From Entonaema liquescens (lineage: Eukaryota; Ascomycota; Sordariomycetes; Xylariales; Xylariaceae): a DNA stretch of 64,000 nt. The notes under the pieces are model-generated. The model was not told where the DNA came from. It made no database searches and was given only the letters and a program-made list of their open reading frames with translations. How positions within the stretch are numbered: the stretch's first letter is position 1; each line of letters starts with the position of its first letter. Position numbers and translations under genes: made by a program. This document shows, piece by piece, positions 11,616 through 23,454 of this stretch. The stretch covers positions 3,038,001-3,102,000 of the forward strand of contig CADCSX010000003.1 in assembly GCA_902805475.1 (NCBI GenBank), in the 5' to 3' direction.

Positions 11616-12056
11616 TGGGCCTAATGAAAAGGCTAAACCTCAAAGGGAAAAAATAAAGGCATTTCGCGGTGCAAGTCATAGACATCGTTTTCACGTGTAC
11701 GATAGTCGACGAGGTCACGGGTGACGTGTGCCTCGACATAATGCATATAGCATCGAAGCATCGTCGTGCTTTAGTAAATACGGATATGAAAATTTCGTGA
11801 GAAGTCTTTTTGTTCTTTACGTTATGTTTTACTGTCTTTCCTTTTTCCCTGTGGTTCTTGTTTCTGTTCTGTCTCTCCGGTTGGCCTTTTATCTAGTGAG
11901 TATTTTCACCGGCTCATTTTTCCATGATTCAAGCAATATGGCAGCAAGTAAGTGGTGCAATTCCCAAATGATGCGAAGACTAATGCGCAGATCTCAACGA
12001 TATGGTTATCGGTTATCGGAAAAGATGATAATTGAGAACTGCTCCTTTCGGCGACG
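11616..12056. other. Convergent intergenic region
   Basis: 3' flanks of the complex I gene (+) and the Cys-rich protein gene (-). A 110-codon frame at 11728-12060 is hydrophobic by chance composition and looks non-coding. T-rich 3' UTR-like sequence at 11805-11905. Confidence 0.55.
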
Positions 12057-13604
12057 CTAGTGGGATTTGGGACGCTGGTGAGGCGCGAGCTTGGGGTAGT
12101 ACAGCTCGCAGTCCTCAAAGGGAGGCATGTGGGAGTCACCCTCGGGACCGGCGCCGACAGGAAGTCCAAGAATAGGGGTACCTTGGGGCTCGTACCAGAT
12201 GGTCTGCATATCGATCGGGTGGCCGATGAGGTTGGGAAAGAAAGGGTCACCAAGAGACGTGTTGTTGTAGCTTTGCTGCTGGGACTGCTGTCCGTTACCC
12301 TGCATCGTGGATGAGTTGTAGGGACTGTAGACCCAGCGGGCGGGTTGGCCGGGAGCAGTGGGTGGGATTTGTGTGCAGGGAGTCCAGTAGCGCTGGACGT
12401 TTCCCGAGATGTGTACAGACTGGGACGCCGTCTGGTTAGCAGAAGACTGGAAGTTGGGCGCGTAGCTTGATGCCTGAGCGCTCTGGTAGCTGGATGTGCT
12501 GGCCCCGATGTTGCTCTCTTGAGTGTACGCGGGCATAGTGTTTGCGCTCTCGCCCTCGTCGTCATAGCGACGAACGTCATTCTCGGTGTACTGGATCATG
12601 GTCATACTGCTACTGCTGACGCTGACGTTGTCGTTGTTGACACTGGCGGCAGCAGTTGCGGCGGTATTTTCATCGGCTGCCTCCGGGTGGCCGGTGTAGC
12701 GGTCAAAAGTGATGTCACATGAGCAGCGGCCGGCTCGGTGCAACTCGGCGTGGTCACGTGTCCACTCGGCGCCGTAGAGGCTCACCATGCGGACCGATAC
12801 GCTAACGCGTCGGGCCGACTCCTGCTCCCTACCCTCGAATAGGGGCGGCAGTCCGGGACTGGTATGAGGCGCGGTGGGGGTGGGAGTGTTACGGCGCTGG
12901 CGATTGTCCTGGTACCGGTTACCTCGACCCTTGCCCTTCCACTTCTGCTTGCCCTTGCCACCTCGTCGGCTCGGGAGCTCAGAGGTGACACTGCCAATCT
13001 CGGACGGAACATTCATGGTAACACCGGCCATACTGATGGGGAGCGTGGTGGCAACGTTAGCAGCGCCGGAAGTAGACGGCTGCGCATACTGCGAGAAAGG
13101 GGTCGGAGTGAAAGCCGCGGCAGACGGGGAAAAGGCGAACTGAGAGCCGTCCATCTGAGCGGTAGCCGGACCGTCGCCGACACCGTTGCCGTCCCCGCCA
13201 ACCATGCGAGGCTGCTGCAGGTTGGGGAAGCGGATGTCGCAGGTGCAGGCGCCGCGCTCGTGCATGAAGCGGTGCTCGTGCTCGATGATGTCGACGTAGC
13301 GGCCGTGCAGGATGCGGCCGCAGGACGGGCACATGGTGGGGGGCAGCATGGGGCGGCAGGCCGGGCGGGGGCACGTCGGGTTGGTGTGCATCTGCGTGGT
13401 CATGGGGCAGGGGCGCATGATGGGCAGGCTCGTGTGGCCGCAGGTGTAGCCCACGTACTCGACGAAACACATGTTGACGAAGACGGTCTCGTCGACCGGC
13501 AGGTATTCTAGGCGCTCGGTCTTGTCCCCAGTCAGGACGGAGACTGGGTCCAGGGTTAGCACGGATATGTACTTCTTGGCCTTGTGGGGCGCGCGGGAGG
13601 ACAT
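12057..13604 (-). CDS. Uncharacterised Cys/His-rich, Gln/Ser-rich fungal protein
   Basis: Function not recognised. The start is put at 13604 (MSSRAPHKAKKYISVLTLDP) rather than at the upstream ATG at 13808, because the upstream stretch is Pro/His/Ser-rich low complexity resembling leader. 515 aa, no intron. Residues 35-125 hold paired Cys/His residues (CFVEYVGYTCGH, then CPMTTQ, CPRPACRP, CPSCGRILHGRY, and HERGACTCDIRFPN) suggesting metal-binding knuckles; a second CxCDI motif (RAGRCSCDITF) occurs around residue 285. Between and after these the chain is low complexity: Gly/Lys/Arg-rich (KGKQKWKGKGRGNRYQ, possibly nucleic-acid binding or nuclear) and then Ser/Gln/Tyr-rich. The strong GC bias at codon third positions supports real coding. 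The long antisense frame 12864-13511 is a shadow of it. Confidence 0.75.
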   Translation of the reverse strand: MSSRAPHKAKKYISVLTLDPVSVLTGDKTERLEYLPVDETVFVNMCFVEYVGYTCGHTSLPIMRPCPMTTQMHTNPTCPRPACRPMLPPTMCPSCGRILHGRYVDIIEHEHRFMHERGACTCDIRFPNLQQPRMVGGDGNGVGDGPATAQMDGSQFAFSPSAAAFTPTPFSQYAQPSTSGAANVATTLPISMAGVTMNVPSEIGSVTSELPSRRGGKGKQKWKGKGRGNRYQDNRQRRNTPTPTAPHTSPGLPPLFEGREQESARRVSVSVRMVSLYGAEWTRDHAELHRAGRCSCDITFDRYTGHPEAADENTAATAAASVNNDNVSVSSSSMTMIQYTENDVRRYDDEGESANTMPAYTQESNIGASTSSYQSAQASSYAPNFQSSANQTASQSVHISGNVQRYWTPCTQIPPTAPGQPARWVYSPYNSSTMQGNGQQSQQQSYNNTSLGDPFFPNLIGHPIDMQTIWYEPQGTPILGLPVGAGPEGDSHMPPFEDCELYYPKLAPHQRPKSH

Positions 13605-16429
13605 TGTGTCGGTTGCCACGGAGGGATTGCTCTGTCTTTGGGGGTGTGGGTGTTTAGGGGGACGAGTGCTATATGAGCAGGATTTGCTAAAGGGGGGATG
13701 ATGATGGGGACAGCCTTGGGGATGCACTGAAGCTCGGTGCAATTGCGGTTGGTTTTTGGCTTGTCTTGGGGATGATGGGTGTTGGGAAAATAATGTGTAT
13801 TGTGTCAAAAGGGCAATACTTGATCTTTGGGTTGATGGGAAGAAGAAAAATATTAGGCGGGCGGTCGGCGACGGGGAAGGAGCATACTTACTTACGGGTT
13901 TTAGGGCCGGTGAAGGTCCGTGTCGATCTTTCCTTTTGGAGTTGAAGGAGCGATTTATCGGGGCGAAAGAGCGACCGAAAGACTTGTGATCTTCCTGCTG
14001 GGTGCTGCGATAAGCAGCAGTTAGATTGCGAAGCGATGAGGACTTCTTCCTATTCTCTATCGCGAGGGCTTGTCGTGTCTAGACGATTGCCTGTGCGAAA
14101 GGTGTATTGGAAAGACCCGATACCAGTTTCAATGGGGGAATTGCAAAGTCTCTATGAGTATGAGAGGCTATGGTAAGATGTCTGTCACTGAAGATGTTTG
14201 ACGTCTGTTAATGAAGGTTGCAGCTGTCAGAGAGATACCAGAGAGAGTTGCAAGAGGAATTGTTCGAGTCTCTAGGTTCTGAATGGGTGGTATGAGTAGG
14301 TGGTCCGTGAACTGTTAGGGTCGCTGCTGTGGTTCTAAATAGTTTTTAGGACCGCCAACTAGGAACAATTCACACCGGGGAATTAACAAGAAGGAGCAGG
14401 AATTCTTTGCCTACTAGCGCTCTTTCCTGATTTCCCGATGGATAGTGTGAATAATTCTTCTCTCTTAGTTCTGTTAAAGGAAAGAGGGGAGATGGTTGAC
14501 AGTTTGGCAAGGGTTGGATTTATGGCAGGAGACGCGATAATAGAGCTAGCGAGAAGGGATGAAGAAGTCACCAAGTTTGTATTATATAGGTCACCTTCTC
14601 GAGAAGATTAATTCTAGATATTCACTAGGGTCATATATAGAGAAGATGGCATTTCTTATTGTCCGGATGATATATATTGTCCATTAGGGTGTTCTTTCTA
14701 CCTACTCCCATTGGCCACTGTGCTAAGTCTTTCGTCTGAAATGGCGGCCAGGCACTGGGCAGAGGTTAATAGGTAGTTACACCGTGTTGTTCGTGCTAGT
14801 AAATAACTAGCAAACTGGCAACTAGTGTAATTTTGTGTATCGCATTTCTATGCCCAATTTGGAACCCTTAGAAACTAGGTATACACCGGGTGAAGGATGG
14901 TGTGTCTCCTTAAGATAACCCGGAGCTAGTCATAGGTAATCTAGCCCGGCTTGCAACGATCGGAATAGTTCGCCAAAGATGATTCAGCATTTGTGATCTG
15001 TGATCCGCGCACCGCGCATCTTATTAATTGGCTGGTTTAAACGCCCACTCGACGATCAGGCATCGGAATACTACTCTATCTTAGTCTAACTACGGGAATC
15101 TGCGGGACGGTGGAGGCTCAATAACAACTTCACATACAGTAGGCATCGTGTAAGCACATTAAGAAGCGGCTTGTCTTAGGTACCTATCGACATACAGATC
15201 GTTAGTACCCTGTTGCTGCCATAGGTGCAGTATGTACTGTAACCATGTACCTACCTAGGAAGTATCTAGTGCGATACAGTACAACATCTTAAGATAACCC
15301 CTCAGTAAGACGGCAATAGCCCTACGGACAAGGGACTAACAAGAACAGTCCATCGTATATAGGTACGGCCCTGGCTCCAAAGGCGTGGGACGTGCGTACC
15401 AATAATACGGCTTAAAAATCTATCGTGAGATACCCGGATAAGACTTGCATCCGCTTCTTCTCGCAAATATGACCCGGGTGGTCAGAAGAGGGGTGCGATC
15501 TGGAACAATAAAAGTACCCAGTTCCTTGATAGAGTTTTCAGATATAGGCAGGCCTTCGGTGATAACGATTACAGATCGGTGCAAAGGGTACTTGGGACAG
15601 AGGATTTTCGTCAAGACCGTAAGCTGACAGTCGGGATGACATACTACATGCCTTGGTTAGTGGCTAGGCCTTTTTAATAAAAAGGAACGTTTATAGATTC
15701 CTGCCTAGTTAGGCAATTAGCTTTATTTTTATGATGTACTTGCTCAGTGTGATTTCAGGTGACTAATTCTGCCTTTCTACACTGCGTTATCTAAGCATCT
15801 TGAATGGTTATATTATATTTGTTTTTGTGAGTTGGCAAAAGTGAATCGAGGACAATATGATATGATATCTTCATTTTAAAATAAAGCGGTACCTACATTC
15901 GTAAGTAATCCTACAATGAAAAACTCATATCAAACTCAAAATGATCTTGAGTCTTAAGTAATGCCAGTCTCGTTGGCCAGGGGACCTAGATGGGGTTCAA
16001 AAACTATCTTGATTATACCCACCCAAGATCATGTCCGTCCGTTATCATAATCGAAAATAAGCCATCATAAATAGTCGAAAACTAAACCACGTACTCCATT
16101 TAGATACCCCTAGTAGGTATTTATTGTGCCATGTAGATGTTGCGATTTGTGTAGAAAGCCACCAGGCGTGGTATCTCAGGCCATGGTAATTGACAAGTGA
16201 TAACATAGGCAGGTATAACCAGCCGCTACAAGAGTCGCTTATCGATATCACCGAATTAAATACTTATATAAATCAAAATTGCAGTTAATGATTGGCTACT
16301 TGGAAATTTATGTTCTAGCTTTCCTTTAAACGAGTGATATAACAACGACCTATTTACCAACTTTATAGGGCTTGGTCTATAATTGTGAAGACTATCCCTG
16401 GCAGGAGGCCTTGTCATTGAACGGATCAT
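13605..16429. other. Gene-free region: long leader of the Cys-rich gene, then non-coding sequence
   Basis: 13605-14350 is the upstream/leader region of the minus-strand gene, purine-rich on the + strand. From 14400 to 16429 I see no gene, tRNA or mobile element; frames are short and broken by stops. Scattered TAGGTACC-like words occur at 15176-15260. Confidence 0.55.
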
Positions 16430-19263
16430 TTAGTATGGGCGTCCACTTTGGAGTTCTGTGGCAAGTTAGTAACGGTTCTAAAACAAAAGGGGGCGTAAAG
16501 GGAATTTACCTTGATACCTTCTTGTCTGGTACTCCAGATCACCCTTGAACGATGTCATGTTGCTAATGATTGTCTCGATATCCTCCAGCCTCATCTTGCC
16601 AGCGCCTCCCTGTCGAGCTTGAGCCCGACCCGCTGCGGAGGCCACGATGTTCCGTAACTGTCGGCCATCAAATCCTTTCTTGTGGAGATCTGTTTCTCCG
16701 AATCGCCTAATCCTGTCGTACTCCTCCACAAGCCCCTTTTCGTTATATAGATTCAGGCGTTGTAAAAATATCGCAATTGATTGAGCTTTGTCCAATTCCG
16801 TGTACTTTATTGCGATGTGTATCCTAGATTGGATAGCTACGTCGAATAGAGCAATTTGATTTGTAGTCAATATGAGTATACCTATGGCATGCCTATCAGC
16901 GAATTCTGTGCCCTGAGTACTTGACACAAAGTTGTACCTGAAAAATACTCGAGAGCGCGAAGGAAGACTGGAGTACAATATTAGATGCACCGTTCAAACA
17001 TATCATTCTGGATATTCTTTTACCTGAAACAAGAGCATTTCGCTCCGTAGTTGGACCCTGGTGGCCCATGGCTCTACTTTGGACGAAGACGTCCACCTCA
17101 TCTCTAGTATCGCTTGTTAGGATAGCTACTCTCTATAGAGTGACAGGTAACATACATCAGGAGAATTGCTTTCCACTTAGTGGCGAGGTCGAATATCCTT
17201 CGCAGGTTAGACTCGACATCCTGGGCTCTGGTTCCGATATCCCCTACTCCGATGCTGAGGAGTGTTTTCCCAGTGGCGGCAGCTAAGGTCTCAGCTAATT
17301 TTATGTCAGCTGGGTATTTGGATTCTTGATGGCTTCGTTTTAAACGTACCCGTTGATGTTTTCCCCACTCCAGGATTCCCTATTTGCTGGTATCAGCGTA
17401 TTTCACCAAGTATCGTCTAGAGTAGGTACTTGCCATATAGAAGAATCACAAGGCCCTTTCCCTTATCTTCTACTAGATCAGTAACCTGACCCCGTCCATG
17501 GGTGGTAACTAGGTCCAGTAGCAAATCTTTGATCTCCGTTCCGCTGAGACTTGAATCGCCTTTTAAATGGAGACCCGATTTAAATGTGAAATCATTGTCC
17601 CCGATGGGCGTGATGGACTTAATGTCTGTGATATGAAGCTGAGCCCATAATTTCTCCCGGAGGACATATCCAAACACTCTTGGAGGGCAAAGCATGAATT
17701 GCAAGTCAGTCCAATCTTCAGTACCTAGTGTCTCATCGAAATCACGATGGAAAGTCTCAGTCAAGGCCGCATTATCTCTGCATTGCGAGCATTTGCATTC
17801 ATCAGACTTGTCGTGTATGAGCATGGTTCCAAGACACCTATCATGCGGGCCATGTTGATAATATGACTCAAAATCGACCATAACTTCTCCTTTAACCTAG
17901 TAAATAATTAGAATACAATTACCTATCTACTGTCGTGCGGTAGGATAGAGGTAGATAATACCAAGAGTTCCTCGGTTGTAGTAACTTCGTCTACGGAACC
18001 AAAAATAACATGCTTGAGCATTGCAGCCTGATGTTCGATTATTGTTAGCAGGGTTCGTACATTATCAATACGAAGGGTCTACCCACTAATTTACGACCTT
18101 CACGATCTTCACCTGTCATGGCTATTCCGTCATATTTGAATCGCTTCTGATCATTACCTACGATGCAGAGTTCTCGGTATAGTCTCCCACGTTCGATGAG
18201 TGATTGAGTAATCTTCTCTGCATCCTTGGCCTCGGATAAGGGGTAGTATGGTAGAGACGAAACCAACTTCGTTCCTCGGAACCTGGGAATATCGAGGTAA
18301 ATAGTCTTCCGCCGAAAGCATTTTCCGTCCCAATCGTAAGTTAGACAAGAAAGCCACCACTCCTTTCTGGTGGGCCACAGCTCTTCGACATCCTGGACAA
18401 TAAACACCTGATCATTCTTCAGGTACGGGCGGCCATAGATAATTGTTCCAGGGGGGAATATAGTCCATAGTGAGTCGTATGTAATACTTTCCGATTTCTT
18501 CAATAGGTCTCTATTCCTTAGGTACTCATCCAATTCAATATCGCCACTGTTTTGTTGAATGTTTTCGAGGAGCTGAGCAAGACCTCTTCTCGCGATTTCA
18601 TCTTCATCACTTTTAGGTTCCTTTTTTGCCTCCTCTACGAGGAGGTCCCAGTTTACAATAAGAGGTTCGTATGGTGATGCAATTTTTACAGGCTGGTTGT
18701 AGAAATTATGCGCAGGATGGTGCGCAAGTATCTGTTGGAGCAAATCGCGAAGATGTTGGTTCAGTATCTCCAGTTCGCCGTAGTCTACCTTATCAGTGGT
18801 TCCTGAAGAAACCATCCGGAGGATGAAAGTGGGTTCTTTGTCGTCGAGGCTGTCTTGCTCTGGAGCCTGAGTTTCTTCAAAATCTTTCCTTTCGCTGCTT
18901 TGAAGGCTTGAATCTCTCCGATTAGTGAATAATTCCGCTCTTGGAGGCCCATGTGTCTCTTTTGGTTCTGTACTCTGTTTATTTGATAAAGTCAAACAAC
19001 CCATCAATATACGTAACGATTACACAGTGTTTGATACGGTGTATCAACGTACCGTTTCCTTTTTCAATTCATTAATTTCTGAGGTTGATGATGCGTTTGT
19101 CATGGAGCATTTTGCCTCAAGCTGTACTAATCGCGTGGTGAGGTCTTGAATTTGCGTAATAAGAGCTTCCTGTTCACATGTTTAGTGTACTTGTGAGCTA
19201 GGTACGTATGAGTTTCCGCCTCTTATTACTTACCTTGCTGATATCATTTGCCTCAACCATCAT
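16430..19263 (-). CDS. Fungal AAA+ ATPase with DUF7025-type N-terminal region, ten exons
   Basis: Proposed exons (minus): 19263-19234, 19169-19053, 18974-18087, 17896-17434, 17379-17350, 17294-17156, 17103-17024, 16967-16938, 16881-16510, 16455-16430; total 2175 nt, 724 aa, in frame. Short coiled-coil start (LITQIQDLTTRLVQLEAKC), then a DUF7025-like region (FPPGTIIYGRPY; WWLSCLTYDWDGKCFRRKTI), then AAA+: Walker A YGNPGVGKTST, Walker B ILLIDEVDVFVQSR, sensor 1 ILILTTNQIALFD, and a lid with GFDGRQLRNIVASAAGRAQA. One copy of this ATPase type per protein, partner unknown; the family is expanded in ascomycetes. Odd points: nine introns against 0-4 in its neighbours, two 30-nt exons, and a GC-AG intron. 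The 17897-18086 intron (190 nt, GTGGGT donor) and the start are the least certain parts. Confidence 0.8.
17380..17433 (-). other. GC-AG intron inside the AAA ATPase gene
   Basis: The donor is GCAAGT (strong match to the GC-AG class) and the acceptor AAATAG. Joining gives TAT GGG AAT CCT GGA, the P-loop start Y-G-N-P-G. No GT donor restores the P-loop in frame. Confidence 0.75.
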
Positions 19264-19801
19264 GATTATTCTGCAGTATCCTACATATGCATAAGCGTTC
19301 CTAGAAGCTTGGAAAGTCATCAGTATACTCCACAGCAATGGAGAACAAGATGGACTTGAGCTATATAATAGAAGAATCCGATGATTACTGACGATTATAT
19401 CGGCCTTATCCAATAGGCGGTCTGAAATCAAATTCCTGCAGAGCTATGGTCGCAGCATTAAAATCATAAATTCTTTACGCGATAATTGGTTGGTTTCTGT
19501 TATAAGAATCACATTTTGCGGCAGGCTCTGGATCTCGGGCTATGGACTTGCATTCGGAACCTCTCCTATTGGGCATTCATAAGCATAGAACAGTCGCATG
19601 ACTGACGGACCTGGGCGCAGCCGAGAGGGTAGGGCAGATTTATTGGCGTTATTTGTTCACCGAAACATGTACCTCCTGTGCCTAGGTGCAAATTGTTGAA
19701 AACTAAATTTTTCTTTATTGAAGCTTGCTCACTTATGCGTCAATCTCATACTACAAACTGGGATTGACTTTCCTCCGGCCTCTCGAACCCAATTAGTAAC
19801 A
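19264..19801. other. Divergent upstream region between AAA ATPase and DUF7708-type gene
   Basis: 538 bp holding both promoters; no gene seen. The frame upstream of the ATPase ATG stays open to 19431, so a longer N-terminus cannot be excluded. Confidence 0.5.
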
Positions 19802-21731
19802 ATGCTTCGACAATCCCCGCCCCGGATTGAGTTCCATATCGACATTGCACAACTAAGCGCCTACGATCTCTCAGACGACGACAAGAGCTATTTCAAAGAG
19901 ATTGGGGAGCGGCAAGCCCGGTTTCATGAAAGGCTGCAGAAGCAAAATAGATTGTCATCATATGAGCAGAAAGCGTTGGAATGTGCTACTCATAACGATT
20001 TTACGAATTTCTGGGATGCATATTGCCGGGAGGCACGTAGAAGCTTTCGCAATAAGCATGAGACAGGATGGAGAGGACGGGCTAATAAATCTCAAAGCTT
20101 TGCGAATCACGTCCGTAATTTTATGAACGATATGAAGCCGATACTAGACGTGTGCAGGGACTTTGGGAAGCCTTGGTCTGGACTCGCAATTGGGACTATT
20201 ACTATTCTTTTCGTGGTCAGCAGACAAATTATTTTTTTTCTTACTGCTAAGTGAGAGCTCTATATTACTGTCCGTTAAAAATTAATCACCAACTAGGTCG
20301 GCTCCAATAAACATTTGATGGAAGGGCAGATTTCATCTGCGCTAGAAGGAATAAGAGACCGACTGCCTGGATTTGAGATGCTAAAGCAATGTTACAGCAA
20401 CAACACTACACTTGAAAAAGGTCTAAGAAGAAACATACTGCTTGCTCATCTCTCATTCATCGAACTGGCCATAGAGGTTACCAAATACTATCTGCGTCCC
20501 GGTTACCGTTAGTAGTTAGACTTACTAGTGTCAGCCTAAGAAATTATGCTTTGCTGATTCATTCAAACTTAGGGAGGTGGATAACTGCTGTATTTCATTC
20601 AGCGAAATTCAAGGAGATATCGGACAAGGCGAATGACCGAGTTGTTGCGGTTCGTTTACGATGCGAGGAGTTAGTCAACTTGAACATAAGCCAGATAAAG
20701 GAGAATAATAATGGTATGTAGATACCCCATAGTCTACCTATTCTTTCCCTACGATATATATATAGGCTTGTTGCTAATATTCGAAGATCTTCTGTATAGG
20801 CTAGATAGTAAGCACTCTTCCATATGTTTCCTTCTTCCTAGACGTAGATATACGGGTGCGAGGAAAGATTACTTAATTCTAACTCTCCCGAACTAGCTCT
20901 TCTACAGGGCGATGCGCATAGCTATATTTCTCGAATCCAGGAGCTCGTGAACATCCCAGCTTGGTCCTTAGCACTCTTTGAGGTGGAAGAACTGGAACCG
21001 TATCGCCACAGCCTTCGGGATGAAGCTTATTACGAGCAAGGGGTGTACGAGCAAGCGACCCACAAGGATATCGGTATTTTAGGACCTAAAGACGTCATTT
21101 CTGAGTGGTCAATGAACAGAGGCTCTTCGATTTTTATACTTACTGGCATCAATAACTCCAACATAACGACAATGAAGCGCCACTGTTGGTTGTCTCCTCT
21201 AGCAATCGAGATATCTGATATGAAACGGGAAGCAGAAACACCACATGCGTTTTTCCTCTTTCGGTGGCCGAACCGGAAATCCTTCAACACGGCAATACCC
21301 ATTATTATAGCTCAGCTACTTCGACGGAGAGGACAGAGCTCCTGGAGCCACAAAAACAAGTTCTGACCTCACATGCCGAAGCATTTGCTCGTCTCAGCTC
21401 AGATAGTCTCGTTGCTGGCACTGATGCCGAGGATGATAAGACCATAGATATACTCAGTCAACTGCTATACAGCACAATCAAAATATTCAACAAGGGGGAG
21501 ACTGTTACGCTGATAATCGACCGATTGGATGCATGCGAAGAAACGCAGAGGAATGAGTTCTTGCGTGTGATGGCGAGAATGGTTAATGAAGCCAGCTGCG
21601 TTGTAAAGATTCTCGTCGTATCTCGATGGATAAGTGACTGGAGACCGAACGAGCGAGAGCTAAGGGGGATCTTGGGTGCAAGCTCTGCTCTACATTTGGA
21701 AACCAAGGAGCAGGGAGTGTTGTCGGTTTGA
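19802..21731 (+). pseudogene. DUF7708-type fungal accessory protein, four exons, one frameshift
   Basis: Proposed exons 19802-20215, 20297-20501, 20573-20713, 20897-21731. The N-terminal 100-250 residues match the DUF7708 pattern found at the head of fungal STAND/NACHT-like and ankyrin proteins: ECATHNDFTNFWDAYCREAR, MKPILDVCRDFGKPWSGLAI, then LLAHLSFIELAIEVTKYYL. The later part (NITTMKRHCWLSPLAIEI; TVTLIIDRLDACEETQRNEF) resembles the degenerate P-loop-like second half of such proteins; no Walker A is visible. The frame changes near 21328-21334 (AGAGG), where one base must be added or two removed to pass from PIIIAQLLRR to TELLEPQKQ. The donors GTCAGC and GTTACC of introns 1 and 2 are weak, so decay is plausible. 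Function unknown; divergent partner of the ATPase. Confidence 0.6.
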
Positions 21732-22175
21732 GGATATCCTTATTCCTGTGTATGGCGCCACAAAATTAGAGGCCAGAGGGTTAATTTGTAGGTCGGATGA
21801 AGTCAAATGTTAGGTAAAGCACAAATACAAATGGTAATAGTAGTGGTAGGATTCAGGATGCCATATTTCGAATTTGCATGCGACTTCTATTGCGAGGCGT
21901 GGATGTGATGGGTGATGATGACAACGGGTAGGTACATTTACATCTATTGGGCTTCGAGGGAGACAGAGCTAGAGTATCGCTTGACACGAGAGATTCTCCA
22001 CATCCTACCTATAGCATTACTCTATCTAGTGCCCGAAGGTTGCTGGGCCCTAAATAGCTGGCTTTGTGCTAGGGAAACCCCTTCGAACCCCCTTCCTATA
22101 ACAAATCGGAACCACACTTAAACGCGCCCGGTGGGACTTAAGGTAAAAACCTAAAAGTCGGACCTGGTAACCCCA

Positions 22176-22192
22176 GCGGGATTCGAACCCAC
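22176..22192 (-). other. Possible tRNA remnant (T-arm only)
   Basis: On the minus strand GTGGG-TTCGAAT-CCCGC forms a five-pair T stem (one G-T pair) with a consensus B-box loop. Downstream bases could be part of an acceptor strand, but I find no matching 5' acceptor strand, A-box or anticodon arm upstream. At best a decayed tRNA or tRNA-derived SINE end. Confidence 0.25.
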
Positions 22193-22590
22193 TTACACGT
22201 GTTTCCTGAAAAACAGTGTACTTCCAGGCACTTATGGATGTGATGGGTAATGCTATATTACCTAATAGAGCCAATTTAGGGCTTTTGTAATATGATATAT
22301 ACTTTCTCTCGAGGATGGCTTGCTGCCAATTTATTGATGTTGATGGCATACCTCGTGGTTGGCTAAAAGAATTAGGAGAGGTTTATGATAGTAATCTAGT
22401 ACCTACCTAGGTAATCCTCAATCACGGGCATTGGTAATGGGAAAGGTATTATAGAAATAATGCAAAAGTGCTGCAAAATCATTAAAAAATATATAAAGAT
22501 TTTGTACTTCAGGTAATTAGTATTAACTTTTGAAGTAAAAAAAACCCAGAGGTAGTGCGAATGGTGGTTGTCCTGAAGAATATCAGTTTT

Positions 22591-22670
22591 GAAAAAGAAA
22601 AAGAAAAAGAAAAAGAAAAAGAAAAAGAAAAAGAAAAAGAAAAAGAAAAAGAAAAAGAAAAGGAAAAAGA
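22591..22670. repeat. (GAAAAA)n microsatellite, about 13 copies
   Basis: Near-perfect hexanucleotide array, one unit with A to G near the end. The open frames through it are artefacts of the repeat. Confidence 0.95.
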
Positions 22671-23454
22671 ACTACAAAAAAGTCGGCTGGGGTCCGTTAG
22701 AACGGTCCCATCCGTCAAAAACCTGTCAAGTGGTAAGTTTGGACGGAAGCCCGGTGCTTCCAACTACACCACCCCGTTTTTACTCCCAGGACTTTCCGGT
22801 GCCCCTAGGGGGGCAGTCCCGATTAATTACTGCATTGCTATCTACCTATATAACCCACATGTTTACACCCATGCTTTCCGATTTTTACCCGCACAAGCAA
22901 ACTTAAGAGACACTGCACCCATCCAAGCTGATAAGACATTCAATATCCTCTCTAAATTTATTACCTATCATGGTTTACTTATTTTTCCTCTTTATTGCAG
23001 TTTCTTCAATATCCTTGCCGCCTTCCGTAGCGAAGCAGTATATACCTAGGTACTTGCCTAAGTAGCTACCTAACTCGTTAGGTAGGTATTATAGGTACCT
23101 CCTCCTATGAAAGTACCTAGCCTACATGCATACATAAGGTATAGGTAATCGTACCTGCCTCCCGCCTACAATTTGAACCGGCCAGAAGATCAAGTACATA
23201 TATACATCCCCGAGCTTCCTGAATTTCCAAGGTTTGCATGCATTTCAAATGGTCCTCATTGGAACTAAACTTGGTTTTTGACATTTGGCATTGAGCTTCT
23301 ACCCAAAACAATCGTTACCTAATCCTTAGGCAACACGTCTTCTGAACATTCAATCATCCTTCTATCGGCTACGAATTAGCACATCATAGGTAGCTTTGAA
23401 GATTTCTCTACAACAAAAAAAAGGTTTACAGAGCTTGACATTGTCTCTAACGAA

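Larger units (their letters stand above)
21732..23454. other. Non-coding region with hexanucleotide array and tRNA-like fragment
   Basis: No gene. Contains a tRNA T-arm-like motif (22176-22192), a (GAAAAA)n array (22591-22670) and the densest group of TAGGTACCTA-like words of the window (23038-23120). Confidence 0.55.

Noticed and set aside
12864..13511. 215-codon + strand frame opposite the Cys-rich protein gene
   Set aside because: Composition shadow of the GC-rich minus-strand gene; its translation is Arg/Gly/Ala/Val repetitive and lacks the family-like Cys/His pattern.
22130..22260. Complete tRNA gene
   Set aside because: Only the T-arm fits; acceptor, D-arm and anticodon arm could not be drawn.
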